A stretch of 64,000 nt of DNA from Dehalococcoidales bacterium (GTDB lineage Bacteria > Chloroflexota > Dehalococcoidia > Dehalococcoidales > UBA5760): positions 62,001 to 126,000 of the forward strand of contig JAQUQE010000004.1 in assembly GCA_028716225.1 (NCBI GenBank), in the 5' to 3' direction. The position numbers and the translations under genes were made by a program. Position 1 is the stretch's first letter. Every line of letters starts with the position of its first letter. Positions 7,674-17,838 of this stretch are shown here, piece after piece. Below the pieces are notes generated by a model, which was not told the DNA's origin, ran no database searches, and saw nothing but the letters and a program-made list of their open reading frames with translations.

Positions 7674-10100
7674 CTAGCTAACCCTTATCGAGAGCTGCTG
7701 CCCGATAGAGATAAACAGATCGGACCATCCTTTGGCTTTCCCTTCTCCCCGAGATGCCCTTTCCCGAAATGCAGGGTAGGTATCCCGGATCATTTTATGG
7801 TACAGGTTCTGAACCTGCCACAGGTTTGTTTCAAAGGGAAACGATCGGGAAAGAGCCAGCGCCGCCTTGAGATTCTCCATTCTCTCCGTGTCGCTGGGAT
7901 CGGATACCAAGTGATTCATCGTTTTCACCAGATTCTGCTCGAACAAACGGGACAGTCCCTCTGTATCAAGATCAATGTCCCATAGCTGACTATCATCCAG
8001 AAGAAAACTGACCCGTTCCACATCGATGATATCATTCGCCAGCGCCTGGCGCAGGTCGGTATTCAATATGAACCCGGATGTGGTACGAAGGGCCTCGGGC
8101 ATTGGATTGCCGAGGTCGGCCAGGAAGCGCATTAACGGATAGTAGGTTTCATGCAGTTGGCGATACGATGATTCGACGTCAGCCAGCATGTTCTCCAGAA
8201 TACGATCCAAAACACAGCGCTGCTCGTCGCGGAAGAGTGATTTTATAGAGTAGGTTGATCCTCCGAAGTGTTTGTCCAGAAGACGGGCGACTCCGGAGAA
8301 ATCGGCAGCAACACAGGTCTCGGTTATCTCCCGGATCATGTCCCGATAAGCCTTCTCGCCTTGATAATCCCGTATGCCGGCATTGATATTATGTCCGCCG
8401 AGATGAAGAACACCGAACGTAAGCCGTTTAGTATCCTTGCTGATCACAGAACTTATCGCTGCCCTTCCTGCCACCAGCCGGGTTTTGCCGCAATCAGTAG
8501 TCTGATAGTCTTCCCTGTCTACATCGTAGCAGTAGATCCTGGTGTGCTTTCCATAATCCTCGAACAGTGAGCTGATGGCATAATGAGCACCAACCCTGGT
8601 AAGATTCACCATTGCCGTTTTCACTAACTTATCGTAGATGAGGCGACCATCACCATATTTGGGGATGTTGCTCCTGGCCAGTTCCAGATGTGCCAGAAAA
8701 TTCGGCTCGGTATGATCACCAAACAATTCTTCCGCCAGCTGAACCGCCCGTCCGGCGTATTGGATCACCTGTACCGTCTCGATACCGGACAGCTCGTCAA
8801 AGAACCACCCGCAGCTGGTGTACATGAGCATGGCATGGCGTTGAAGCTCAATCATTTTAAGAACCGTTACCGACTCCGTATCGTCCAGTTTACGTGTACC
8901 ATGCCTCTCCAGGAAGCTCTGGATATTATCCGATGAGCGGTTAAGGACTACCTCGATATAGGCGTCACGGGCTGCCCAGGGGTCTTTCAATAATTCCCGT
9001 GCTCTCTCCTCATATTTAGCAGCCAGCGTATCACGCAACCAGTCCAGTGCCTCCCGCAGCGGGGCCCGCCAGGATTGCTTCCATCCCGGATTTCTCCCTG
9101 CGTTGCACCCGCAGTCGCTACGCCAACGTTCTACCCCATGCCGGCAGCTCCAGGAAGTATTCTCATTAATCTCAACCTCATCGGTAGGAGGGCATTTCTC
9201 CAGGTATTCACCATAGTTGGTGATACGGGCAAGGCCACTACCCTCAATATGATTTAAAGCATAAGCCAACGCCATATCACCGAAGCGGTGATGGTGGCCA
9301 TAAGTCTCCCCATCGGTAGCAATGTGAACCAACTGGGGCCGGCTGTATCCTTCACGCAAGGAACCGGCAAGGCGAGACGCAAAACTGTCACCGCTTTTAA
9401 GGAGGTCCTCAAAGGCAACACTACGGGCAACCGGACCGTCGTAGAAGAAAAGGTTCAGCTTCCGCCCCGAGGGCAGGTTAAGCTGATAAGGCATCGTGGG
9501 GTCGATACTGGCATCATTAACCTGATGCCAGGTATCGGTACCAATACGGCGCACGCGACTGGCCTGATGGGGAGCCAGGATAGTAAAGATGATGCCCTGT
9601 TCAGCCAGGATATCTAGTGTTTCCAAGTCGACAGCGGTTTCCGGAAGCCACATTCCCTCGGGGTGTCTTCCGAAACGGTGCTCGAAGTCCCTGATGCCCC
9701 AGATTACCTGTGTGATCTTGTCACAACGGCTGGCCAAGGGCATAATCATATGGTTATAGGCTTGAGCGATGGCTGATCCATGCCCGGAAAAAGCGCTCTG
9801 GCTCTCCCGGTCGGCATCCAAAATAGCCTGATATGTATCCGGCGCGTTTGCCTGCATCCACATCAGTAAGGTTGGCCCGAAGTCAAAGCTGATTTTAGCA
9901 TAGTTGTTCACTATATCAGTAATATACTTGTCCTTATCCAGAATGCGCGAGACCGCGTTGGGTGCGTAGCACTCCGCCGTAACCCTTTCGTTCCAATCAT
10001 GGTAGGGGTAAGCGGAATCCTGCATTTCCACATACTCCAGCCAGGCATTCTCTCGCGGCGGCTGGTAGAAGTGGCCATGAATACAGATATAGCGATCCAT
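7674..10100 (-). CDS. GH57 family glycoside hydrolase with DUF3536-type C-terminus
   Basis: An 808-residue protein that opens with the GH57 signature IHGHFYQPPRENAW and carries the WLPE motif near residue 160 and DGETYGHHH near residue 265, which belong to the conserved GH57 regions. The long helical C-terminal half (about 380-790) matches the DUF3536 extension of this subgroup. GH57 enzymes include amylases, amylopullulanases and branching enzymes; the exact specificity of this subgroup is not established. It is the last gene of the treS-malQ-glgB-GH57 operon, with 76 nt after glgB, so a role in alpha-glucan remodelling or trimming is likely. Confidence 0.88.
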   Translation of the reverse strand: MDRYICIHGHFYQPPRENAWLEYVEMQDSAYPYHDWNERVTAECYAPNAVSRILDKDKYITDIVNNYAKISFDFGPTLLMWMQANAPDTYQAILDADRESQSAFSGHGSAIAQAYNHMIMPLASRCDKITQVIWGIRDFEHRFGRHPEGMWLPETAVDLETLDILAEQGIIFTILAPHQASRVRRIGTDTWHQVNDASIDPTMPYQLNLPSGRKLNLFFYDGPVARSVAFEDLLKSGDSFASRLAGSLREGYSRPQLVHIATDGETYGHHHRFGDMALAYALNHIEGSGLARITNYGEYLEKCPPTDEVEINENTSWSCRHGVERWRSDCGCNAGRNPGWKQSWRAPLREALDWLRDTLAAKYEERARELLKDPWAARDAYIEVVLNRSSDNIQSFLERHGTRKLDDTESVTVLKMIELQRHAMLMYTSCGWFFDELSGIETVQVIQYAGRAVQLAEELFGDHTEPNFLAHLELARSNIPKYGDGRLIYDKLVKTAMVNLTRVGAHYAISSLFEDYGKHTRIYCYDVDREDYQTTDCGKTRLVAGRAAISSVISKDTKRLTFGVLHLGGHNINAGIRDYQGEKAYRDMIREITETCVAADFSGVARLLDKHFGGSTYSIKSLFRDEQRCVLDRILENMLADVESSYRQLHETYYPLMRFLADLGNPMPEALRTTSGFILNTDLRQALANDIIDVERVSFLLDDSQLWDIDLDTEGLSRLFEQNLVKTMNHLVSDPSDTERMENLKAALALSRSFPFETNLWQVQNLYHKMIRDTYPAFRERASRGEGKAKGWSDLFISIGQQLSIRVS

Positions 10101-10176
10101 ATTACTCTCCTTCGAGAAAAGAAGTACCCCCAGGGACTGGGTGATCCCCCAAACAGAACCCTGTGATCACTTATCT

Positions 10177-12153
10177 TTACTTCCTGCTTTTGAAGTAGAC
10201 CATAGCGAGTGGAGGCAACGTGATCCTGATAGCATAGGGACGACCATGAACTGAAGACCGATGTGCCCTTAAGCTTTCCGGATTATCCTGCCCGCTACCG
10301 CCGTACTCGCCGCTATCGCTGTTCAGTAACTCCTTCCAAAAGCCACCGCGCGGCACACCCACCTGGTAATCCTGATATGTAACCGGAGTAAAATTACCGA
10401 CGACCAGCAATATATCATCAGTCGATTTTCCCTTGCGTACAAAACTGATGACACTCTGCAGAGCAGCGCCGGCATCGATCCACTCAAAGCCGGCAGGATC
10501 ACAGTCCGATTCGTAAAGTGCGGGCTCAGCCCGGTATAATCTATTTAACGCCTTCACCCAGCTATGGATACCACCATGGCGCCGGTAATCAAGGAAATGC
10601 CAGTCGATACTGCCGTCATGATCCCATTCCCGCCATTGTCCCAGTTCTGCTCCCATAAAGAGCAGCTTCTTCCCCGGCTGTCCATACATATATGCCAGCA
10701 GCAATCTCAGATTGGCTAACTTCTGCCAGTCGTCACCGGGCATCTTCCCAACCAGAGAACCCTTACCGTGAACCACTTCGTCATGGGATAAAGGTAGAAC
10801 GAAGTTCTCGTTAAAAGCATAAATCATGCGAAAGGTTAAAGCGTTGTGGTGGTATTTTCGGTGGATCGGATCTCTCGACATATATTCAAGAGTATCGTGC
10901 ATCCAGCCCATATCCCACTTCAGACCGAATCCCAGACCCCCCAGATAGGTCGGACGCGATACCATCGGCCAGGCAGTAGAATCCTCAGCAATTGTCTGCA
11001 CATCGGGATAATTTGCGTACACCTCCTCATTCAACCTGCGCAGGAAGGCAATCGCTTCGAGGTTCTCCCGACCCCCATATTTGTTAGGAATCCATTCCCC
11101 TTCCTTGCGGGAATAATCCAGATAGAGCATCGAAGCAACCGCATCGACACGCAAGCCATCAACATGATATTTATCCAGCCAAAACAGAGCGCTGCTAATG
11201 AGAAAGCTCCGCACTTCAGCACGCCCGTAGTTGAAGATATAGCTTGTCCAGTCATGATGGAACCCCTTCCTGGGGTCCGCGTGCTCGTAAAGGTGAGTTC
11301 CATCGAAGAGTCCCAGTCCATGCTCATCAGTAGGAAAATGCGAAGGGACCCAGTCTAGAATTACCCCGATCCCGTGTTGATGAAGATAGTCAACCAGGTA
11401 CATAAAGTCCTGCGGGGTGCCATAGCGACTGGATGGTGCGAAATAACCGGTCGTCTGATATCCCCAGGAACCGAAGAAAGGGTGCTCCATAACCGGAAGA
11501 AACTCGACGTGAGTGAAGCCCATTTGCCGAACATAGTCAGTAAGCTGAACCGCCAGCTCTCGATAGGAAAGGGAGCGATAGCCTTCTCCGGGCACCCTTT
11601 TCCAGGAACCCAGGTGTACCTCGTAGATAGCAATTGCACTGTCGAGCGCATTGCGATTACCACGCTGTGCCATCCACTCACCGTCGCCCCAGTCGTATTC
11701 AAGGTTCCAGACTATGGATGCCGTTTTGGGAGCTATTTCACTATAGACGGCGAAGGGATCGGCCTTTTCTCTACTGCGCCCACCGTAGCGAGGGGTGATA
11801 TGGTACTTATACAGGGCACCCTTACCGACGCCGGGAATAAACGCCTCCCATATGCCTGACTGGCCCCGCGGCCGTAACGGACTACCCGCGCCGTCCCAGC
11901 CATTGAAGTTGCCGATTACAGACACCCCTCTGGCATCAGGAGCCCACACTGAAAAATAGGTACCTTTTTGCTCATTAACGGTGATGGGATATGCTCCCAG
12001 CTTATGATACAAGCGGAAGTGATTACCCTCATTAAAAAGATAAAGGTCGTCTTCCGTGAGGAGTGTTATTTGTGATGCCTTTAAGGGGGGTCCCAGTTTC
12101 AAGTCAGGGTTCTGCCCCCGATTACTACCGTACGAAACCTCTTTCTTCGCCAT
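10177..12153 (-). CDS. glgB: 1,4-alpha-glucan branching enzyme (GH13)
   Basis: A 658-residue branching enzyme that cuts alpha-1,4 chains and rejoins them through alpha-1,6 links. The N-terminal CBM48-like module contains [22 protein letters not shown] (split here only for naming; about residues 67-88). The GH13 core follows with [10 protein letters not shown] (nucleophile Asp), [10 protein letters not shown] (acid/base Glu) and [13 protein letters not shown] (third acid). The length fits GlgB lacking the extra N1 domain. Its start codon overlaps the stop of malQ by one base, indicating translational coupling. Together with glgA it would make branched glycogen. Confidence 0.95.
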   Translation of the reverse strand: MAKKEVSYGSNRGQNPDLKLGPPLKASQITLLTEDDLYLFNEGNHFRLYHKLGAYPITVNEQKGTYFSVWAPDARGVSVIGNFNGWDGAGSPLRPRGQSGIWEAFIPGVGKGALYKYHITPRYGGRSREKADPFAVYSEIAPKTASIVWNLEYDWGDGEWMAQRGNRNALDSAIAIYEVHLGSWKRVPGEGYRSLSYRELAVQLTDYVRQMGFTHVEFLPVMEHPFFGSWGYQTTGYFAPSSRYGTPQDFMYLVDYLHQHGIGVILDWVPSHFPTDEHGLGLFDGTHLYEHADPRKGFHHDWTSYIFNYGRAEVRSFLISSALFWLDKYHVDGLRVDAVASMLYLDYSRKEGEWIPNKYGGRENLEAIAFLRRLNEEVYANYPDVQTIAEDSTAWPMVSRPTYLGGLGFGLKWDMGWMHDTLEYMSRDPIHRKYHHNALTFRMIYAFNENFVLPLSHDEVVHGKGSLVGKMPGDDWQKLANLRLLLAYMYGQPGKKLLFMGAELGQWREWDHDGSIDWHFLDYRRHGGIHSWVKALNRLYRAEPALYESDCDPAGFEWIDAGAALQSVISFVRKGKSTDDILLVVGNFTPVTYQDYQVGVPRGGFWKELLNSDSGEYGGSGQDNPESLRAHRSSVHGRPYAIRITLPPLAMVYFKSRK

Positions 12154-14282
12154 TACCGGTATTTCCTCCGCTTACGGAGCTGGCCTATAGTTAGTAGTGT
12201 ATCAACTACCTGAGGCAATTGGCAAAACTGCCCGAGAGCGTATCGTGCTCGGCGCCGCCAGTTCGGATGTTCTCCCGTGGTACCGGGTATGTTCTGTGGT
12301 TGTGTCTCGAGCCAAAGGTCTTCCAGATTAACAATAACTATCCGGGCCTTACTGGCAGCTAAAAATGACAGACTGGACTTGATAATGGCGTAGATATCAT
12401 CCTCCGGACCGCAAAGCCACCCGCTATCCTTCAAAACAGAGAGCAGAGCCTCTTTCATTCGCAGTAGCTTGTCCTGCTCCGAGTTTACACCTGCGCTGTC
12501 CAGCAGTCCGAGTCTTCTACGTTCTTCGATATCCAGACCCTGCCATAGTGAGGCAAATGGCGGCATATCATGTGTGTTAAGGCTGGTTACCGCACCGGAG
12601 GAAACCGGATGCAGCCCTTTCGGCGAATCAGCAGCAAGCTCGTAATGTAATATATACATACGGGAGAAGTTGTGCCTACCCATGGCGGGCCGGATATATG
12701 ATGGCACCGTACCCAGGTCTTCACCGACGATGATTACCCGGTTTCGATGCGATTCCAGCGATAGTATCGCATAGAACTCCTCGGCCCGGTAACGTACATA
12801 TACTCCCTGCCCGGCCTCTATACCCCGTGGGATGCAGAAAAGCCGATGCAAACCCATCACATGGTCGATACGAAGGACTCCGGCATACCTGAGGTTATGG
12901 CGTAGACAGGCAACTATATAACGGTAACCCTCCTCTCGGATTCTCTGCGGGTGCAGGGGAGGGAACCCCCAGTTCTGCCCGTTGGTAAAAACATTGTCCG
13001 GAGGCGCGCCAACCGAGGCGCCTGAAACGAAAGTGTTCTGGTTGTACCACACATCATAACTGTCGGGATGGACCCCGACAGGCAGGTCCAGATAAAGCTT
13101 CAAGTTCTTATCCTGGATCTTCCCTGCAATATGTTGAATCTGCTGATGGGCCAGCCACTGCACATATAGATGATAACGTCTGTTTTCTTCGTCATAGTCG
13201 TTATCTCTGATAACACCGCTGCGCAGTGGTTCCGGCCAAAATCGCCACGAAGTACCCTGTCTCTCCATAGCGGCACGAAACCGGGCATAGCTCTCGACTA
13301 TCGGATTAGTATCGACAAAGTGCTGAAAATCACCGAGGCGACCGGATGACTCAGTAAAAAAGAAGCGGCAGAGTTCCTCCAGTACGGTACGCTTCAGCGC
13401 CATCTGGCGGCGGTAGTCAACCAGAGGCAGCCTGCGCAGGGCGGTAATCTCTTTCTCAAACACAGCCGACTTTAGTATCGCCTGTGCCGATGAACATCTA
13501 GGGAGCTCAGGTATCCTGTTGACGTCCAGGTAGAATTCATTCCATAGCTGCCGACTGGCAGGAAGATAAGGACTGGGTTCGCAAATACCATCCAGAAACG
13601 TGGCTAAAAGAGGCAAAGTGGCTACGACATCCCCCCCCATTTCAGCCAGCCATTCTACAAGTGCTTCTAAATCGGAGTAATCACCCCCTCCCCAACCTTT
13701 ATCCCTGTATAGGGCATACAGAGGCAGGAAGGCTCCCCACATCCCGGAATTGTCCTTACCTCCAGGAACATAGGACTGGCGGGGTGCCGAGACTATCAAG
13801 GACTCGGCATGATTGCCCTCCAGATATATCGTGAACCGGTGGTATCCCCAGGGTAACCTTACCGGCACACCAAGCTGTTTGACAACATAGCCGACTCCCT
13901 CTATCTCCGAGTGATCCAGCACGGGCATCTCGGTTCCAGACTGGCGCCAGTTCACTTCCTCACCCCCCTCCAGATCTATATGACAATCAAGAAGAGCCCC
14001 TGCGAGAGACGAGGGAATCCTGATCCTGATTGAGAACGGGGTGTCATCCCAGGCTATTAAGACCGGCTCTACTATCCGCTGCCAAAGCTCCTGGCATCGC
14101 TGCCGCAGCGCGAACGGGACATCCTGTAGACCGGTGATAGGCACCCCCAGAGACCGAAGCACCGTCAGCAGGGATTCCACAGGCGCATGCTGCCTGCGGC
14201 GTTTCACATCATAATAAGCCGACTGTATACCGTATAGACCGGCGAGATGGTGCAGTGATCGACTACCAGTGGAGGGCGTCAT
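12153..14282 (-). CDS. malQ: 4-alpha-glucanotransferase (amylomaltase, GH77)
   Basis: A 709-residue disproportionating enzyme that moves maltodextrin segments between glucans and releases glucose. GH77 landmarks are [12 protein letters not shown] (nucleophile Asp), [12 protein letters not shown] (acid/base Glu) and [15 protein letters not shown] (third acid). The N-terminal region of about 150 residues resembles the extra beta-sandwich seen in longer MalQ proteins. The ATG lies inside the end of the treS gene (4-nt ATGA overlap) and its stop overlaps glgB, so the three genes are tightly coupled. Confidence 0.93.
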   Translation of the reverse strand: MTPSTGSRSLHHLAGLYGIQSAYYDVKRRRQHAPVESLLTVLRSLGVPITGLQDVPFALRQRCQELWQRIVEPVLIAWDDTPFSIRIRIPSSLAGALLDCHIDLEGGEEVNWRQSGTEMPVLDHSEIEGVGYVVKQLGVPVRLPWGYHRFTIYLEGNHAESLIVSAPRQSYVPGGKDNSGMWGAFLPLYALYRDKGWGGGDYSDLEALVEWLAEMGGDVVATLPLLATFLDGICEPSPYLPASRQLWNEFYLDVNRIPELPRCSSAQAILKSAVFEKEITALRRLPLVDYRRQMALKRTVLEELCRFFFTESSGRLGDFQHFVDTNPIVESYARFRAAMERQGTSWRFWPEPLRSGVIRDNDYDEENRRYHLYVQWLAHQQIQHIAGKIQDKNLKLYLDLPVGVHPDSYDVWYNQNTFVSGASVGAPPDNVFTNGQNWGFPPLHPQRIREEGYRYIVACLRHNLRYAGVLRIDHVMGLHRLFCIPRGIEAGQGVYVRYRAEEFYAILSLESHRNRVIIVGEDLGTVPSYIRPAMGRHNFSRMYILHYELAADSPKGLHPVSSGAVTSLNTHDMPPFASLWQGLDIEERRRLGLLDSAGVNSEQDKLLRMKEALLSVLKDSGWLCGPEDDIYAIIKSSLSFLAASKARIVIVNLEDLWLETQPQNIPGTTGEHPNWRRRARYALGQFCQLPQVVDTLLTIGQLRKRRKYR

Positions 14283-17200
14283 TCTTTAGGCTTCTTCCTC
14301 TCTGGTATGACTGATTCATCGGTTGGCTCTAACATCTGCAATATACCCCGCAGCGGTAAGCCCACCCATTTGGGACGATTATTCAACTCGTAGTTTAGCT
14401 CATAAATAGTCTTATCCAGAAGATAGGTATCCATGATAACTTTCATATCCTCGCGATTTTGGGGTATTATCAACGTATCTGCCATCAGGTCCAGATAGGA
14501 CTTTACATACGTCGCCGATACACAAAGGTACCAGGCATGCGCCCACTTCTCCAGCAGTGGTATATCCTCAGGCCTGACTACTGTCGACGCTTGGCCCTGC
14601 AGGGCAACGTAAGCAGCATAGTGAAATGAACGTACCATCCCGGCGACATCACGGAGAGGAGAACGTTTTATCTTACGCTCTCCCAGGCGCCGAGCCGACT
14701 CACCTTCAAAGTCGATAATAACAAAATCATCACCGGTATACAGCACATGTCCCAGATGGTAGTTGCCGTGGCACCGGATGCGCATACCGTCAATCTTATG
14801 CCTGGTAATTTCCTTGAAACGACCGATAATGGCATTCTCCAGCCGGAGAACCCTCTCAGCATCCATCTTTGTTTCTTCAGGAAGATACTGAAGGCGCCGG
14901 GACAACAGCCATAAAACCTTTTTGGCAAAACCCCTCATACCATGGTAAAGAGAGCGCTGGTAGGTTAGGGAGAAGGGTTCGGGGACAAAGTCCTGACCCT
15001 CCAGGGCGGAAGCCAGTGTCAGGTGAAGTTCGGCAGTGCGCTGGCCCAGTAGTTGCGCCGAAACCAGATAAGCCCCGATTGTATCGGTGATCAAGGAAGG
15101 CATCTCTTGGCCGGTAACATCCAGCAGAGAGCCTCGGGAGAGCGCCGGTATTTCTCCAGCCGGATGCAAAAGAGCCGACTCGAAGTAACGCCCCAGAGAA
15201 TCCATAGTATACTGCCACGCATCACCCTCGTTAGTGACGTATTTATGAAACACCCCCAATGTGACCGGTTTACCACGACTGGTATGGTACTCAATAAAGC
15301 CGGCAACTGGCGGAGTGTTATCAAAACGCTCGGTCTCGGTAAGGAAGCGCCCGATCTCCAGTTCGGGACTAATGCCTTCTTCCAGACGCCGAAACATCTT
15401 AAGCTTGAGTCGTTCGCCATAAACCACCGAAGTGTTAGTATGCTCCCCCTTGACTAGGCGTGACTCCAGGACTTCTCCTGACGCCCCGCGTATCCTTCGA
15501 AATACTTTTGGAATACGAAAGGCGATAGCCTCTCCCCTATCGCTTTTGAACCGACGGCGCCAGTCCACTGCATTGAGCAAGGCGTCACGAAAATCAGGGT
15601 TAATCAAAGCATCGTAAATGACCCCTTTTTCTTCGAACTCTTTCTCCTTACGTTTTAACTGAGCCACTACGGCCTGGGGAAATTCGGCAACTACTCTGCC
15701 GGCATTTTCCCCCCAAGCCAGGGCAACCGGCAGAAAATAGGTCTCGGGTTCTCCTTCGTAGTACTCTACCTGGAACATAAAGCAGTACCCCGTAGTAGTT
15801 CTCCCGGGTACCTTAATCACGTCCTGTATTTGCCCCGACCGGGCGTAGCGAGACTTGCCAGCAAACCAATGGCGCTGCCTTACGTAGCGTAATAAAACTG
15901 TTTCTAAAGGCATCTGCTGACCACTTTTATATAGATCCGAGAAATCCCTGCTCAAGGTAAGCGTTGTCACCGGAACACCTTCTCTTGAAACACTCAGATC
16001 AATCTGCTCAGGGCGAACCGACCGCAGGGAAAACCAGTAGAAGGCGTACGGGCTTAAGGTGATCGGATACAAGGCTCCTTCAATTAAGGGGAATTCCGTT
16101 TGCCCGAACATCTCGGTAGGTACTTTGCCGATGAATTCGGAGAGATTAAGCCCGGTATGCTGCGACAACCGGGAGAGATTTGCCACCACCAGAATAGTCT
16201 CATCCCCGTAACAGCGTAGAAAGGCCAGCACTCTACGATTTTCCGGTTGCAGGAACTGCAGATTACCCCGGCTGAAAGCCCTGAATCGCTTTCGCAGGGC
16301 GATCAGCCGTTTCATCCACCACAGGAGAGAGTCCTGGTTATTTTGTTGTGCCTCCACATTGATAGCTTCGTAATGATATTCAGGATCAATATTAACCGGA
16401 AGATACAGCCGTTGCGGATTGGTGCGAGAGAAACCGGCGTTCCGGTCTGCGCTCCACTGCATCGGGGTACGGACGCCATCCCGATCACCCAGGTAGAAAT
16501 TATCACCCATGCCGATTTCATCGCCATAATAAATAATCGGCGCCCCGGGCAGGGAAAAGAGAAGGCCGTTCATCAACTCTATTTTCTTACGGTCGTTGTT
16601 GAGCAGTGGCGCCAGACGGCGACGAATACCGAGGTTAATCCGGGCCTGGGTATCGTACGCATAAACCCGATACATATAGTCTCTCTCTTCGTCGGTAACC
16701 ATCTCCAGAGTCAGCTCATCGTGATTACGGAGAAAAAGACCCCACTGGCAGTTCTCGGGAACAGACGGCGTATTTTGAAGAATATCAACAATAGGGAAAC
16801 GGTCTTCCATACGAATGGCCATAAACATCCGGGGCATGAGGGGAAAATGGTAGGCCATATGGCACTCGTTTCCCTCACCGAAGTAGGCAACGGCATCCTC
16901 CGCCCACTGATTCGCCTCAGCCAGCAACATTCGGTTTGTATGCTTTTGATCTATTTGCTGACGCAATTCTTTGAGAAAAGCATGCGTCTCCGGCAGGTTC
17001 TCGCAATTAGTACCTTCCCGTTCGTACAGATACGGTACCGCATCCAAACGAATTCCGGAGACCCCCAGGCTGAGCCAGAAGTCAATCGCCTTAAACATGG
17101 CCTGACGCACCAGGGGGTTGTCATAATTGAGATCCGGCTGGTGTGAGTAGAAACGATGCCAGTAGTAGGCTTCTGCCACCGGGTCCCAGGCCCAGTTCGA

Positions 17201-17680
17201 TGACTCGAAATCCTTGAATATGATACGGGCATCCTTGTATTTGTTCCAGGTATCGCTCCAAACATAGAAATCACGCTTTTCGTTACCCGGTGCCGCCTTA
17301 CGGGCTCGCTGGAACCACGGGTGCTGGTCTGAAGTGTGGTTAAGCACTAGCTCGTTAATAATGCGCAGGCCGCGATAATTAGCTTCTCTGAGCAGTATCC
17401 TGAAATCACGAAGTGTACCGTAATTAGGGTGGATATTGGTGTAGTCCGATACGTCGTAACCATCATCCTTGAACGGAGAGGGGTAGAAAGGAAGAAGCCA
17501 GATGGCAGTGACTCCCAGGTCCTGAAGATAGTCGATTTTCTCGGTTAACCCCGGGAAATCGCCGATACCATCTCCGTTACTGTCGTAAAAGGCGCGGACA
17601 TGCAGTTCGTAGATGATTGCATCCTTATACCATAGCGGGTCAGCATCTCGCCAGAAATACTTCGAATCACCGGCTTCCAT
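14279..17680 (-). CDS. treS: trehalose synthase/maltokinase fusion
   Basis: A 1133-residue fusion. Residues 1-560 are a GH13 trehalose synthase (maltose-trehalose isomerase) with catalytic triad Asp213 (GIRLDAVP), Glu255 (LLAEANQW) and Asp321 (LRNHDELT). Residues about 600-1110 are a maltokinase-like domain that would phosphorylate maltose to maltose-1-phosphate. The kinase loop reads HGNYHLGH (His971-Gly972-Asn973), whereas the family normally has Asp at the third position; the following VIIDFEGE metal-site motif is intact. The kinase may thus be weak or altered. GlgE, the usual consumer of maltose-1-phosphate, is not in the window. First gene of the operon with malQ, glgB and GH57. No good ribosome site is visible before ATG. 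Confidence 0.92.
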   Translation of the reverse strand: MEAGDSKYFWRDADPLWYKDAIIYELHVRAFYDSNGDGIGDFPGLTEKIDYLQDLGVTAIWLLPFYPSPFKDDGYDVSDYTNIHPNYGTLRDFRILLREANYRGLRIINELVLNHTSDQHPWFQRARKAAPGNEKRDFYVWSDTWNKYKDARIIFKDFESSNWAWDPVAEAYYWHRFYSHQPDLNYDNPLVRQAMFKAIDFWLSLGVSGIRLDAVPYLYEREGTNCENLPETHAFLKELRQQIDQKHTNRMLLAEANQWAEDAVAYFGEGNECHMAYHFPLMPRMFMAIRMEDRFPIVDILQNTPSVPENCQWGLFLRNHDELTLEMVTDEERDYMYRVYAYDTQARINLGIRRRLAPLLNNDRKKIELMNGLLFSLPGAPIIYYGDEIGMGDNFYLGDRDGVRTPMQWSADRNAGFSRTNPQRLYLPVNIDPEYHYEAINVEAQQNNQDSLLWWMKRLIALRKRFRAFSRGNLQFLQPENRRVLAFLRCYGDETILVVANLSRLSQHTGLNLSEFIGKVPTEMFGQTEFPLIEGALYPITLSPYAFYWFSLRSVRPEQIDLSVSREGVPVTTLTLSRDFSDLYKSGQQMPLETVLLRYVRQRHWFAGKSRYARSGQIQDVIKVPGRTTTGYCFMFQVEYYEGEPETYFLPVALAWGENAGRVVAEFPQAVVAQLKRKEKEFEEKGVIYDALINPDFRDALLNAVDWRRRFKSDRGEAIAFRIPKVFRRIRGASGEVLESRLVKGEHTNTSVVYGERLKLKMFRRLEEGISPELEIGRFLTETERFDNTPPVAGFIEYHTSRGKPVTLGVFHKYVTNEGDAWQYTMDSLGRYFESALLHPAGEIPALSRGSLLDVTGQEMPSLITDTIGAYLVSAQLLGQRTAELHLTLASALEGQDFVPEPFSLTYQRSLYHGMRGFAKKVLWLLSRRLQYLPEETKMDAERVLRLENAIIGRFKEITRHKIDGMRIRCHGNYHLGHVLYTGDDFVIIDFEGESARRLGERKIKRSPLRDVAGMVRSFHYAAYVALQGQASTVVRPEDIPLLEKWAHAWYLCVSATYVKSYLDLMADTLIIPQNREDMKVIMDTYLLDKTIYELNYELNNRPKWVGLPLRGILQMLEPTDESVIPERKKPKE

Positions 17681-17800
17681 AACAACACCACACGGATATA
17701 TTACTTCGACATTTTATTCCCTTACCCACCCTTTATCAAGACCCGAGGCTACTGACTTGACGTCGACACATTGATAGCGAGTTCCGCCAGACGGGTCAAA

Positions 17801-17829
17801 TTGACAAATCCTGCCTTTAACATTATCAT
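17801..17829 (+). promoter_or_regulatory. promoter of the DUF39 gene, likely leaderless transcript
   Basis: TTGACA (17801-17806), exactly 17 nt, TATCAT (17824-17829). Only nine bases separate the -10 box from the ATG at 17839, and no ribosome site exists, so the mRNA should start at or within about 5 nt of the start codon. Confidence 0.65.
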
Positions 17830-17838
17830 CTTAATATT

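Noticed and set aside
16247-17146. 299-codon open frame antisense to treS
   Set aside because: The opposite frame encodes a clear TreS catalytic domain; the antisense product has no family pattern and no ribosome site.
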